A DNA stretch of 19,361 bases from CAZNLL01 sp964573885 (GCA_964573885.1 CAZNLL010000071.1:1-19361); one strand, 5' to 3'; shown: positions 5,310-12,870, numbered from the stretch's first letter. Notes: generated from the letters alone by a model not told the origin. Program-made: numbers and translations.

Positions 5310-7400
5310 ATGAAGAGCCCCGGCGGTACCCGGCATAACGCCCTGATCCGTGAAAAGAGCCCATACCTGCTCCAACACGCTCAAAACCCGGTAGATTGGT
5401 ACCCGTGGGGGGAAGAGGCTTTTAAAAAGGCGAAAGCCGAAGACAAGCCCGTGTTTCTATCCATTGGATACGCCACCTGTCACTGGTGCCATGTCATGGC
5501 CCATGAGTCCTTTGAAGACCAAGAAGTGGCGCGTATTCTTAATGACCACTTTGTCTCAATCAAGGTGGACCGGGAAGAGCGCCCGGATGTGGATAAAATC
5601 TATATGACCGTGTGCCAGGCCCTCACCGGTCAGGGGGGATGGCCCCTGTCGGTATTTCTCACTCCCGGGAGACATCCTTTTTTTGCCGGGACCTACTTTC
5701 CCAGGACCGCCCGGATGGGTCTCATAGGCTTTCCCGAACTTCTGAGAAAGATCGTGGAGTTGTGGCAAAAAGACAGGGATCGTCTGCTGAGCACGGGAAA
5801 TCAGGTCACCGAGCATATTCGGAAGTTTTCACAATCCACCCCTTCCGCTCAAGCCTTGGGGATGGAGACTCTCCAGAAGGCCGGAGAGCAATTGAAGCAG
5901 CGATTCGATTCCCGGTGGGGTGGATTTGGAGGCGCCCCAAAATTTCCCACTCCTCATCAATTCACCTTTCTCCTCCGCCACCACAGGCGGAGTGGAGAGT
6001 CTTTCCATCTGGAGATGGTGGAAAAAACCCTCCAATCCATGCGTCAGGGAGGTATCTTTGACCACCTTGGATACGGGTTCCACCGCTATTCCGTGGATGA
6101 GAAGTGGTTTGCCCCGCACTTTGAAAAAATGCTCTACGACCAGGCCCTGTTGGCCATGGCTTACATAGAGGCCTACCAGGTTACAGGGAAACCCCTTTAT
6201 GCCCGGGTGGCCCGGGAGGTCTTCACTTACGTACTCCGGGACATGACCGCCCCGGAGGGAGGATTTTACTCGGCGGAAGACGCAGACAGCGAAGGTAAGG
6301 AGGGCCTGTTTTACCTCTGGGCCCCCCAGGAGGTCCATGAGGGTTTGGGAAAGGAATCGGCCGAACTTTTCTGTAGTTTCTACGATATCCGGGAAGGGGG
6401 AAACTTTGAGGAAGGCCGAAGCATCCCTCATATTACTGAACCCATCGCCCTTTTTGCAAAGCAACGGAACATGGAAGAGAAAACCCTCGAGGCCCTTCTC
6501 CAGGAGGGGAGCGACAAGCTCTTCAAGGAAAGGGAAAAGCGCACTCATCCCCTCAAGGATGATAAGATCCTCACCGCCTGGAACGGGCTCATGATCACCG
6601 CCTTCCTGAAAGGCTACAGGGCCTTGGGAGAAAAGGCCTATCTGGATGCAGCCCGAAAGGCCCTTGGCTTTGTCCTCAATACATTGCAAAAAAAGGACGG
6701 GACCCTGCTCTGCCGGTACCGTGAGGGCGAAGTAGCCCATGCCGGTTACCTGGACGACTATGCCTTCCTCACATGGGCCCTGGTGGAGGCCTATGAAACA
6801 GATTTTGATCCAAAGCACCTGGAGCAGGCCATAGGCCTTACCCGCTCCATGCTGGACCTTTTCTGGGACTCCACAGATGGAGGGTTCTTCTTTACGGGCC
6901 GGGAAAACGAAACCCTGATCACCCGGAGCAAGGACGCCCAAGACGGGGCCCTTCCTTCGGGCAATTCCGTGGCCGCATTAAATCTGCTCAGGCTGGGAAG
7001 GCTCACCGGTGATACGACCCTGGAGGAGAAGGCCGATAGCATTCTTCGGGCCTTTTCCGGTCAGGTGGCCGAATATCCCACGGCGCATACCCAGTTGCTT
7101 CAGGCCCTGGATTTCATGCTTGGCCCCACCCAGGAGGTGGTCATTGTCGGGGGCCGCGAGGAAGATGACACGCAGGCCATGGTGGACTCTATTCACCGGC
7201 CCTTTCTGCCGCATCAAGTGACCCTTCTTGTCCCAGAGGAAGACGTTCGCGTCAAACTCTCCGAGCTGGCCCCGTTTGTCCGGGACATGAACGCGGTGAG
7301 AGGAAAGCCCACGGCCTATGTATGCCGGCAATATGCCTGCCAGTCCCCCGTCACAGATCCCCAAGAGATGGAAAAGGCCTTGAGAGTGCCATCTGAGTAA
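5310..7400 (+). CDS. YyaL/DUF255-type thioredoxin-domain protein with glycosidase-like helical barrel
   Basis: A 696-residue protein of the YyaL/SPATA20 family. The N-terminal 160 residues form a thioredoxin-like domain opening with the hallmark NALIREKSPYLLQHA, then NPVDWYPWGEEAF and the CHWC redox motif at 57-60, followed by HVMAHESFED and VKVDREERPD-type sequence. The remainder is an (alpha/alpha)6-like region of the kind found in N-acylglucosamine epimerase-like folds, with GGFYSAEDADSEGKEGLFYLW and DDKILTAWNGLMI as recognisable blocks. The length is normal for the family, about 680-700. The protein has no signal peptide and should be cytosolic. Its biochemical function is not established; a redox or sugar-related role is usually assumed. 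The start is set by AAAGGAGG nine bases upstream. Confidence 0.93.
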   Translation: MKSPGGTRHNALIREKSPYLLQHAQNPVDWYPWGEEAFKKAKAEDKPVFLSIGYATCHWCHVMAHESFEDQEVARILNDHFVSIKVDREERPDVDKIYMTVCQALTGQGGWPLSVFLTPGRHPFFAGTYFPRTARMGLIGFPELLRKIVELWQKDRDRLLSTGNQVTEHIRKFSQSTPSAQALGMETLQKAGEQLKQRFDSRWGGFGGAPKFPTPHQFTFLLRHHRRSGESFHLEMVEKTLQSMRQGGIFDHLGYGFHRYSVDEKWFAPHFEKMLYDQALLAMAYIEAYQVTGKPLYARVAREVFTYVLRDMTAPEGGFYSAEDADSEGKEGLFYLWAPQEVHEGLGKESAELFCSFYDIREGGNFEEGRSIPHITEPIALFAKQRNMEEKTLEALLQEGSDKLFKEREKRTHPLKDDKILTAWNGLMITAFLKGYRALGEKAYLDAARKALGFVLNTLQKKDGTLLCRYREGEVAHAGYLDDYAFLTWALVEAYETDFDPKHLEQAIGLTRSMLDLFWDSTDGGFFFTGRENETLITRSKDAQDGALPSGNSVAALNLLRLGRLTGDTTLEEKADSILRAFSGQVAEYPTAHTQLLQALDFMLGPTQEVVIVGGREEDDTQAMVDSIHRPFLPHQVTLLVPEEDVRVKLSELAPFVRDMNAVRGKPTAYVCRQYACQSPVTDPQEMEKALRVPSE

Positions 7401-7707
7401 CTGACTTAAGAAAAAAATTTCTTTTCCATTTTTTCACCTGGACCGTCTCCCGGGCCGTTCCGATTTCAATAATGGGGATGGTCCCGATTCCCACCAGGTC
7501 GGTCACGGACTGGGGAAGCCTTCGATAATTGAGGGTGGCCTGGATGGTCAGTCTCCCTTCGGTTATGCTTTTGGGAACCTCCCATGCATAGATTTCCAGC
7601 CGGGCCTCCAGAGGATTGAGCCGGTTGTCGAATATGTCGGTTTGCTTGGTGAACCACTGGGCAATGGTCTCTTCGCCTTCAGGATTCAGGAATACCTTTC
7701 GGTTCCT
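7351..7707 (-). pseudogene. C-terminal remnant, probably of a multiheme c-type cytochrome
   Basis: The minus strand is open for 118 codons with no plausible start. It begins straight after a TAA (7710-7708), itself only about 28 bp downstream of the short-chain dehydrogenase stop. The readable part runs RKVFLNPEGEETIAQWF, then DIFDNRLNPLEARLEIYAW, then LTIQATLNYRRLPQSV. The D-x-RL-x-P-x-E-x-R...tx-Ax-L-x-YR pattern is typical of the beta-rich C-terminus of exported multiheme cytochromes of the octahaem or c554-like type. No CxxCH remains. The frame also runs about 50 bases antisense into the end of the YyaL-like gene, implying loss of the native stop. I read this as the tail of a deleted gene. 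Confidence 0.6.
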
Positions 7708-7738
7708 TTATCCGCCTGACAAGGCGCCGTGACCGGTC

Positions 7739-8434
7739 TCACCAGGGCATGGGCGTGAGGTCATATTTCACAAATCGGCCGGTATCCTGCTCCAAACGGA
7801 ATTCGTTTACAATACGGCGCATCCCGCTTACGCTTTCCTGGGGGGAGATGCCGAAGGGAGGTCCCATGCGGGTTTTCACCCCGCCGGGATGGAGGATGAG
7901 CACACCGATGCCCCGGGGCTTCAACTTAACGGCCAGACCCTGCATAACGGCGTTGAGGGCGGCCTTGCTGGAGCGGTAGTAGTAGCTGCCCGGATCATGG
8001 ATGTCGGTGATACTACCCATGTGACTGCTCACGGCCACGATGAGGCGCCTTTGGCTTCGGGCAATATTTTCCATAAAAAGCTCGGCCACACGGATGGTTC
8101 CCATGGTGTTGACTTCCAAGGTCCGCAACCAGTCGTGATAGCAGAGGGAGCCGAACTCGGCCACATCCTTTTCCAGATAAACTCCCGCATTCCCCAGAAG
8201 GATGTCGACAGGTTCTTCCTCAAGTTCCCAGAAAAGACCCCGGATGTCTTCCACCACGGTGACATCCAGGCGGTGGATAGTAACATCCTGGTGCTGGTCG
8301 GCCAGTTGAATGAGGGAGTGTGCCTCCGCCGGGTGCCGACAGGTGGCAAACACCCGCCAGCCTTCTCGCGCATACTGGCGGGCCCATTCCAGTCCCAGAC
8401 CGCGGTTGCTTCCAGTAATCAGAACGCTTGGCAT
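7739..8434 (-). CDS. Short-chain dehydrogenase/reductase (C-factor/carbonyl reductase-like)
   Basis: A 231-residue classical SDR. TGSNRGLGL at 7-15 is the dinucleotide-binding glycine motif, NAG at 82-84 stabilises the sheet, serines at 136-137 lie in VSSHMGSI, and Y153-x3-K157 in YYYRSSKAAL completes the catalytic set. An LHPGGVKTRM block follows, as in the CsgA/C-factor and sniffer-like group. It should be a cytosolic NAD(P)(H)-dependent oxidoreductase acting on a carbonyl or alcohol; the substrate is not deducible. TAAGGAGG precedes the ATG. The upstream region carries copy B of the element shared with the di-heme cytochrome gene, suggesting common regulation. Confidence 0.92.
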   Translation of the reverse strand: MPSVLITGSNRGLGLEWARQYAREGWRVFATCRHPAEAHSLIQLADQHQDVTIHRLDVTVVEDIRGLFWELEEEPVDILLGNAGVYLEKDVAEFGSLCYHDWLRTLEVNTMGTIRVAELFMENIARSQRRLIVAVSSHMGSITDIHDPGSYYYRSSKAALNAVMQGLAVKLKPRGIGVLILHPGGVKTRMGPPFGISPQESVSGMRRIVNEFRLEQDTGRFVKYDLTPMPW

Positions 8435-8460
8435 GTATCATCCTCCTTATAGACCGTCAC

Positions 8461-8515
8461 CTTTACCCATATTCTCTTAAGGGATGAAAAAATATATGGG
8501 GTGAAGACCTTATTT
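8461..8515 (-). promoter_or_regulatory. Duplicated upstream element, copy B (short-chain dehydrogenase gene)
   Basis: On the minus strand, AAATA, CTTCACCCCATAT (8506-8494), a T-run, TTAAG and TGGGTAAAG (8469-8461) follow the same order as in copy A. The last block ends 26 bp before the start codon. The two main blocks form an imperfect dyad (CTTCACCCCATAT against ATATGGGTAAAG) with a 20-bp centre, and a further GGGATGAA half-site-like sequence lies between them at 8481-8488. Confidence 0.55.
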
Positions 8516-8852
8516 GCAGAGGTTTTCTTCTGTAATAGGTGCTTGAATCCATTAATGGCTTTTGCACCTTTAGGGCTTAGGTCCGGCGGATAAGTCGTTC
8601 ATGAAGTGGGTTAATCATGCCAAAAGCGGATAAACCTTGGGATCACTTCTTCGGCCGAATCCGGGGAAGCGTTCGTGGACTTGGCCGGCTTGTAAAACAG
8701 CGGTTTTTCTCAATTGAGAGCTCCCTACCGTAAGAAGGATAAGTATATACATGCTCTCCCGTATGGATTTTTCATAAGGAGCGTGTTCTAAGATAAAAAG
8801 GGTTCGGGAGTACAAAAACCTCAGAAAAACAAGGGCAAAGGAGTAAGGAAGG
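8516..8852. other. Intergenic region upstream of the CoA-disulfide reductase gene
   Basis: No gene is supported in this 337-bp stretch. It contains the perfect 12-bp palindrome TCTCAATTGAGA at 8708-8719, a possible operator about 133 bp before the start codon, and AT-rich sequence near 8740-8752 (GTATATACAT). No -35/-10 pair with good spacing was found. Confidence 0.45.
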
Positions 8853-10520
8853 ATGAAACTTGTCGTGGTGGGAGGGGTCGCCGGAGGGGCAACCGCAGCT
8901 ACGAGAGCCAGGAGACTCTCCGAAAACGTAGACATCGTCCTTTTCGAACGGGGATTTTATGTCTCTTATGCCAACTGCGGGCTGCCCTATTACATCGGGG
9001 GGGAAATAGAAAAACGGGATGACCTGTTTATCAGCTCCCCGGAGCGGTTGAGGCAGAGGTATGCCATCGACGTGAGAACCTCACAGGAAGTTCTGGAGAT
9101 TGACAGAAGCCAAAAGCAAGTGAGAGTGAGGGACCACCTTACAGGAGAGGAATTCAGTGAAACCTACGACCGAATAATTCTTTCCCCCGGGGCCCGGCCT
9201 ACAAAGCCACCATTTCCCGGGGTGAATTCCAAAAAAGTTTTTACCTTGTGGGACCTTCCAGATTCGGACAGCATTAAGAACCACCTGGAAACGCACCAGG
9301 TCGAATCCGCTGTGATCGTGGGAGGCGGTGCCATTGGCCTTGAGTCGGTTGAAAACTTCAGCCGTCTAGGGATTGGGGTAACCGTTATAGAAAAGGGGAA
9401 CCAACTTCTGCCGTCCTTGGACTATGATATGGCCGTCCTGGTCCACCAGCATTTGCGTGATCAGGATATCGACCTCTACCTAGGTCAGAGCGTGGAATCG
9501 TTTCATGAAGGTGATGACCGTCTTGTGGTAAGAACCGAACAAGGAGTTCACATAGAAACCGACCTGGTTTTGCTGGCTATCGGGGTAAGACCAGAGAAAA
9601 AACTGGCTGAAAACGCAGGCCTGACCATCGGGGAAAAGGGCGGTATAGTCGTAGACCAGATGCTCCGGACTTCCGACGTCAACATCTATGCTATTGGAGA
9701 TGCCATAGAGGTCAAGGATTTTGTCTCCGGTGAAAAACGGCAGTTCGCTTTGGCCGGGCCGGCCAACAAACAGGGCCGGGTGGCCGCTGATAATGTGATG
9801 GACCGAAAGAGCCTGTACAAGGCTGTCCAGGGCACTAATATTACCAAGGTTTTCAATGCAGTGGCAGCCTCCACGGGCGTTAAAGAAGGGCTTTTGAAAA
9901 AAAGGGGTACACCTTATCTGGCCTCGTTCACCCATTCCTTTCACCACGCGTCTTATTATCCGGGCGCGAAATCAATGTCTATTAAAGTGCTTTTCAGCCC
10001 GGAGAAGGGAGAAATCCTGGGGGCCCAGATTGTGGGGGAGGAAGGTGTGGATAAGCGTATCGATGTGATCTCTACGGCCATTCGGGCAGGTATGACAGTA
10101 TATGATCTGGAAAAATTGGAGCTGGCCTATGCACCTCAATTTGGAGCTGCAAAAGATCCGGTTAATATGGCGGGTTTTGTGGCAGGCAACATCCTCAAAG
10201 GGGATATGGCCGTTGTTTATTGGAATGAGCTGGACAGGTTGACCAGAGATGAAACTGTTCTTCTGGATGTACGTACCTGGGAGGAGGTAAAGCAAACGGG
10301 AACAATTTTGGATGCTGTGCATATTCACGTGGATGAACTCAGGTCCCGTCTGGGAGAACTGAATAAACACCGGACATATATCATCTACTGTATGGTAAGT
10401 CTCCGCGCATACATCGCGTACCGTATTCTTGTTCAAAGGGGATTTAAGGCCAAGGTCCTGAGTGGGGGCATGGAAACGTGGTCACCCATCCAGGAAGATA
10501 AGGAGGAAAGGGGGGGTTAA
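8853..10520 (+). CDS. CoA-disulfide reductase/rhodanese fusion (CoADR-RHD, NADH-dependent persulfide reductase type)
   Basis: A 555-residue flavoprotein. Residues 1-450 are a pyridine-nucleotide-disulfide oxidoreductase. They contain the FAD motif VVVGGVAGGATAA at 4-16, the single redox cysteine C42 in SYANCGLPYYIGG, a second NADH-binding VIVGGGAIGLE near 154-164, and an AIGD FAD motif near 285. The C-terminal 100 residues are a rhodanese domain (VLLDVRTWEE..., cysteine C513 in the loop YCMVSLRAY, then GFKAKVLSGGMETW). In this family the enzyme reduces CoA-disulfide, CoA-persulfide or polysulfide with NAD(P)H, releasing sulfide in the cytosol. An AAAGGAG site lies nine bases before the ATG. 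It heads a run of plus-strand genes with iron and haem proteins, consistent with a sulfane-sulfur and oxidant stress role. Confidence 0.93.
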   Translation: MKLVVVGGVAGGATAATRARRLSENVDIVLFERGFYVSYANCGLPYYIGGEIEKRDDLFISSPERLRQRYAIDVRTSQEVLEIDRSQKQVRVRDHLTGEEFSETYDRIILSPGARPTKPPFPGVNSKKVFTLWDLPDSDSIKNHLETHQVESAVIVGGGAIGLESVENFSRLGIGVTVIEKGNQLLPSLDYDMAVLVHQHLRDQDIDLYLGQSVESFHEGDDRLVVRTEQGVHIETDLVLLAIGVRPEKKLAENAGLTIGEKGGIVVDQMLRTSDVNIYAIGDAIEVKDFVSGEKRQFALAGPANKQGRVAADNVMDRKSLYKAVQGTNITKVFNAVAASTGVKEGLLKKRGTPYLASFTHSFHHASYYPGAKSMSIKVLFSPEKGEILGAQIVGEEGVDKRIDVISTAIRAGMTVYDLEKLELAYAPQFGAAKDPVNMAGFVAGNILKGDMAVVYWNELDRLTRDETVLLDVRTWEEVKQTGTILDAVHIHVDELRSRLGELNKHRTYIIYCMVSLRAYIAYRILVQRGFKAKVLSGGMETWSPIQEDKEERGG

Positions 10521-10630
10521 ACCTTTAAATCAGGCTGAAGGGTTGTGCCCGGTGAGAAACCATAAACCGGAGAGAAAAAGAGGAGGAGAAGGAAGAGGGG
10601 CCTCATATCAGCTTTAGCAATGCGGGAGAA

Positions 10631-10816
10631 GTGGGAAAAGTCCACCATGATCTTTTTGAAACCGCCCTGGAAGATCCGGAGAACTATCCGGTTCAGGACT
10701 ATTTTATTTGCGACGCCTGTGGCTATATCGCCGTAAAAGAACCCCCTGACAAATGTCCTGTCTGTGGAGCGGTGAAAAAGGGCTTTTACCGAATGGTTAC
10801 TGTAAAATCCCGTTAG
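10631..10816 (+). CDS. Rubrerythrin C-terminal fragment: rubredoxin-like iron domain
   Basis: The reading frame ends in a rubredoxin-type iron site, YFICDACGYIAVKEPPDKCPVCG, with two CxxC pairs. Upstream in frame, SFSNAGEVGKVHHDLFETAL matches the fourth helix of rubrerythrin, with the E-x-x-H type pattern of the diiron site. That homology starts near 10607, before any usable start codon. The frame is open back to a TGA at 10553, and the only candidate start is GTG at 10631, whose ribosome site is too close. About 140 N-terminal residues of a normal rubrerythrin are missing. It is either a decayed gene or a small rubredoxin-like electron carrier with an unusual start. Confidence 0.6.
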   Translation: MGKVHHDLFETALEDPENYPVQDYFICDACGYIAVKEPPDKCPVCGAVKKGFYRMVTVKSR

Positions 10817-10832
10817 ACAGGAAACACGGGTT

Positions 10833-11195
10833 ATGCAAATTTGGATGAAAAGGGCGTATCAGAAGCCGGGCGTCCAGGACGGTACGCGGGTGCTGGTGGA
10901 TCGTCTCTGGCCGCGAGGGGCAAGAAAAGACAAGGCTAAAATCGACCTGTGGCTCAAAGACATAGCCCCGAGTGACAAGCTTCGAAAATGGTTTGGTCAT
11001 GATCCGGAGAAATGGGATGAATTCAAAAGACGCTATTACTGCGAACTCAATTCCCGCGGGAGAGAGGCAGTGGAGAAGCTGGGCGACATCGCCAGAAAAG
11101 GCAGGGTAACCCTTGTTTTCTCTGCCAAAAACGAGCAATTCAATAACGCGGTTGCCTTAAAAAAGTATCTGGAGGAAAAACTGGCTTCCCACTGA
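10833..11195 (+). CDS. DUF488 (YeaO-like) family protein
   Basis: A 120-residue protein of the DUF488 family. The signature VLVDRLWPRGARKDKAKIDLWLKDIAPSDKLRKWFGHDP spans residues 20-58, with the conserved arginine, tryptophan and aspartate positions, and TLVFSAKNEQFNNAVALKKYL closes the domain. The fold is thought to be nucleotide-binding or nuclease-like, but no activity is established. The ATG at 10833 lies 16 bp after the rubredoxin-like fragment and 38 bp before the hemerythrin start, so it is probably in the same transcript. DUF488 genes often sit beside stress and metal-protein genes. Confidence 0.9.
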   Translation: MQIWMKRAYQKPGVQDGTRVLVDRLWPRGARKDKAKIDLWLKDIAPSDKLRKWFGHDPEKWDEFKRRYYCELNSRGREAVEKLGDIARKGRVTLVFSAKNEQFNNAVALKKYLEEKLASH

Positions 11196-11233
11196 GCCAG
11201 CCCTGTTACCCCTAAAAGGAGGATTTGAGCAAA

Positions 11234-11776
11234 ATGATGCCCATCGGCCCTTTGATGATCGAGCATAGGCTCATTGAACGTATGATAGGCCTAATGAAAA
11301 AAAGGCTTCAGCATGCCCAAAAACAAGAACAAATCAACAGCCGGTTTGTTGAGGACGTGAGCCGTTTTATTAAGAACTATGCAGATCGATGCCACCATGG
11401 CAAGGAAGAAGACATTCTTTTTCGAGAGCTTCGAAAAAAGAGTCTTTCCCATGAGCATCAGAAGATCATGGAAGAACTCGTGGAAGAACATAAATGGGGG
11501 AGAGAAACCACAGGCAGGATGGTGGGGGCCAATACCCGGTACAAACAAGGAGATAAGGAGGCCCTGGCCGAGATTATGGAGTGCATCAGACTTCTGATCG
11601 ATTTTTATCCCAAGCACATTGAAAAGGAAGACAAACATTTTTTTCTTCCGGTCATGGACTATTTTTCCGACCAGGAAAAAGATGCCATGTTACAGGAAGG
11701 GTATGAATTCGACAGCAGCCTCATTCACAATGAATATGCAGACAAGGTCTCCACCTGGGAGAATGAGGAATGGTGA
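11234..11776 (+). CDS. Hemerythrin (HHE cation-binding) domain protein
   Basis: A 180-residue, four-helix-bundle hemerythrin-type protein. Diiron ligand candidates are H11 (MIEHRLIER), H54/H55 with E58/E59 (CHHGKEED), H86 (EEHKWGRE) and H128 with E132/D133 (HIEKEDKHFF). The C-terminal 35 residues extend past the bundle. It is cytosolic. Members bind O2 or NO, store iron, or take part in repair of iron-sulfur proteins. AAAGGAGG at 11215-11222 suits the ATG at 11234; the in-frame TTG at 11225 is too close to it. It lies between the DUF488 gene and a small conserved-looking gene, within the proposed stress cluster. Confidence 0.9.
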   Translation: MMPIGPLMIEHRLIERMIGLMKKRLQHAQKQEQINSRFVEDVSRFIKNYADRCHHGKEEDILFRELRKKSLSHEHQKIMEELVEEHKWGRETTGRMVGANTRYKQGDKEALAEIMECIRLLIDFYPKHIEKEDKHFFLPVMDYFSDQEKDAMLQEGYEFDSSLIHNEYADKVSTWENEEW

Positions 11777-11862
11777 GAAATGGAGACTTAACCTGTGAAT
11801 AGAACCGCAACTTGTTTGTGAAGGTTTATGGCGCAAATGTAAACCAAGAGAGGAGGTGTCCT

Positions 11863-12078
11863 ATGGCTAAATCAGGGAAATACGGAAAGGTGGATATCCC
11901 CAAGATTGGGGCGGACGAACCCATATTTATTATACGGGGACAGGACAGGCTCGCGGAGACGGCAATGATCATGTACCAGGCCCTGGCTGCCTCCCACGGA
12001 TCAAAGGTCGCCGAAGGACTGGATACAGAAATTGATCTTTTTCGAAAATGGGAAGGTCAAAAGAAACTGCCCGATTAA
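11863..12078 (+). CDS. Small protein of unknown function, 71 aa
   Basis: The ATG at 11863 follows AGGAGG with good spacing. An in-frame ATG further upstream (11812) has no ribosome site. The protein starts MAKSGKYGKVDIPKIG and has a core PIFIIRGQDRLAETAMIMYQALAASHG, then a helix ending EIDLFRKWEGQKKLPD. The pattern [IF]-x-[IL]-R-x-QD...A...Y..L...G...W resembles a recurring small domain often annotated as hypothetical. There is no signal peptide, cysteine or membrane segment. Its position between hemerythrin and cytochrome P460 suggests co-expression. No function is claimed. Confidence 0.8.
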   Translation: MAKSGKYGKVDIPKIGADEPIFIIRGQDRLAETAMIMYQALAASHGSKVAEGLDTEIDLFRKWEGQKKLPD

Positions 12079-12129
12079 AGGGCCTGCACTGAAGCAGGAT
12101 TAAGCGGTTCATTATGAAAGGAGGAAGCC

Positions 12130-12618
12130 ATGAAAAGATTATTTTTCCTGTCCCTTGTTCTCCCTGTCCTTTTCCCAATTCAGGTGGTGGCGGCGGATAT
12201 GCCGGAGTTTTTGCCACCGCCAGACGGGGAGGCCTTGTGGGCTTATATCAGTGAAGCCAATCCCTACCTGGGGTGGGGTATGTGGCCGGGCTACCCTGGT
12301 ATATATCCTGGAAAAAGCCCCCATGGAGCATATCTGAAGCTTTACGCCAACAGTTTGGCCTTAAAGGCCGCCCGGGAAGGAAAGCCCATGCCTTATGGGG
12401 CCATTTTGGCCAAAGAAAACTATGGAAAAGATCAGAAGACCCTGATGGCCATAACCCCCATGTACAAGGTTAAGGGATATAACCCTGAAGCGGGAGATTG
12501 GTTTTGGGTGAAATACGGGCCCCATGGTAAGGTCTTGGCCGAGGGAAAGGTGAAGGGATGCATTGATTGTCACAATTTCAAGAAGGCACAGGATTTTATC
12601 TTTACCCGGCCGAAATAG
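12130..12618 (+). CDS. Secreted cytochrome P460 family haem protein
   Basis: A 162-residue protein with a signal peptide (residues 1-22, MKRLFFLSLVLPVLFP then VVAA-D). A P460-type domain follows, with the haem motif CIDCH at 144-148 close to the C-terminus and the preceding GYNPEAGDWFWVKYGPHGKVLAEGKVKG block typical of the family. Cytochrome P460 oxidises hydroxylamine or binds NO in the periplasm. The relatives called cytochrome c'-beta bind NO without catalysis. Which applies depends on the lysine that crosslinks to the haem, which I cannot assign with certainty. AAAGGAGG precedes the ATG. It is the last gene before a strong terminator. Confidence 0.88.
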   Translation: MKRLFFLSLVLPVLFPIQVVAADMPEFLPPPDGEALWAYISEANPYLGWGMWPGYPGIYPGKSPHGAYLKLYANSLALKAAREGKPMPYGAILAKENYGKDQKTLMAITPMYKVKGYNPEAGDWFWVKYGPHGKVLAEGKVKGCIDCHNFKKAQDFIFTRPK

Positions 12619-12630
12619 GTCTAGGCCATT

Positions 12631-12664
12631 GGAAACCGGCCCGGCTTGATCGGGCCGGTTTTCC
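12631..12664 (+). terminator. Strong intrinsic terminator after cytochrome P460
   Basis: An 11-bp GC-rich stem, AAACCGGCCCG (12633-12643) with CGGGCCGGTTT (12651-12661), has a 7-nt loop GCTTGAT and ends in TTTT. It lies 14 bp after the stop codon. It may also stop leftward transcription from the 67-aa gene, which ends at 12670. Confidence 0.9.
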
Positions 12665-12669
12665 TGAGA

Positions 12670-12870
12670 TCAGCTGGGACTTTCAGATTCTCCGAACTGC
12701 AGCTTCCCTTCTCCAGGAACACTTTTGGGGTTCATAAGGCGGGAAGCATCGTCTACACAGTCTCTTTTTTGTTCCTCTGACACCGAGTTGGGATCCCTCA
12801 ATGCATCCAAGGGACAGAGGAACCGGTTCCCTGCATTGTCTTTGACCCATACCAGTTGTTCGTTAGCCAT
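12670..12870 (-). CDS. Small protein of unknown function, 66 aa, with conserved-looking cysteines
   Basis: The start is the second ATG (12870), because AAAGGAGG abuts the first one (12876) and sits at proper spacing for the second. The protein opens MANEQLVWVKDNAGNRFLCPLDALRDPN and continues with SEEQKRDCVDDASRLMNP. It is acidic, has two cysteines, and has no signal or membrane segment. No named family is recognised, although the WVKDxxGNxFxCPLDALxDP phrasing looks like a compact conserved domain. The only neighbour on its strand is the large transporter fusion upstream, 190 bp away. Confidence 0.8.
   Translation of the reverse strand: MANEQLVWVKDNAGNRFLCPLDALRDPNSVSEEQKRDCVDDASRLMNPKSVPGEGKLQFGESESPS

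Noticed and set aside
5829..6941. Long open frame on the minus strand (370 codons)
   Set aside because: It lies fully antisense to the well-supported YyaL-like gene, and its residues show no family pattern.
7408..7423. AT-rich AAGAAA...TTTCTT hairpin after the YyaL-like gene
   Set aside because: The stem has only six A/T-rich pairs, too weak to call a terminator, and it overlaps the cytochrome-tail frame.
7466..7657. Minus-strand 63-codon frame
   Set aside because: It is out of phase with the cytochrome-tail remnant that covers the same bases and makes better sense.
7889..8452. Plus-strand frame of 187 codons
   Set aside because: It is antisense to the short-chain dehydrogenase, whose catalytic motifs are intact.
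11812..11862. Upstream ATG extending the 71-aa protein
   Set aside because: The AGGAGG site sits just before the ATG at 11863, and the extension has no ribosome site of its own.
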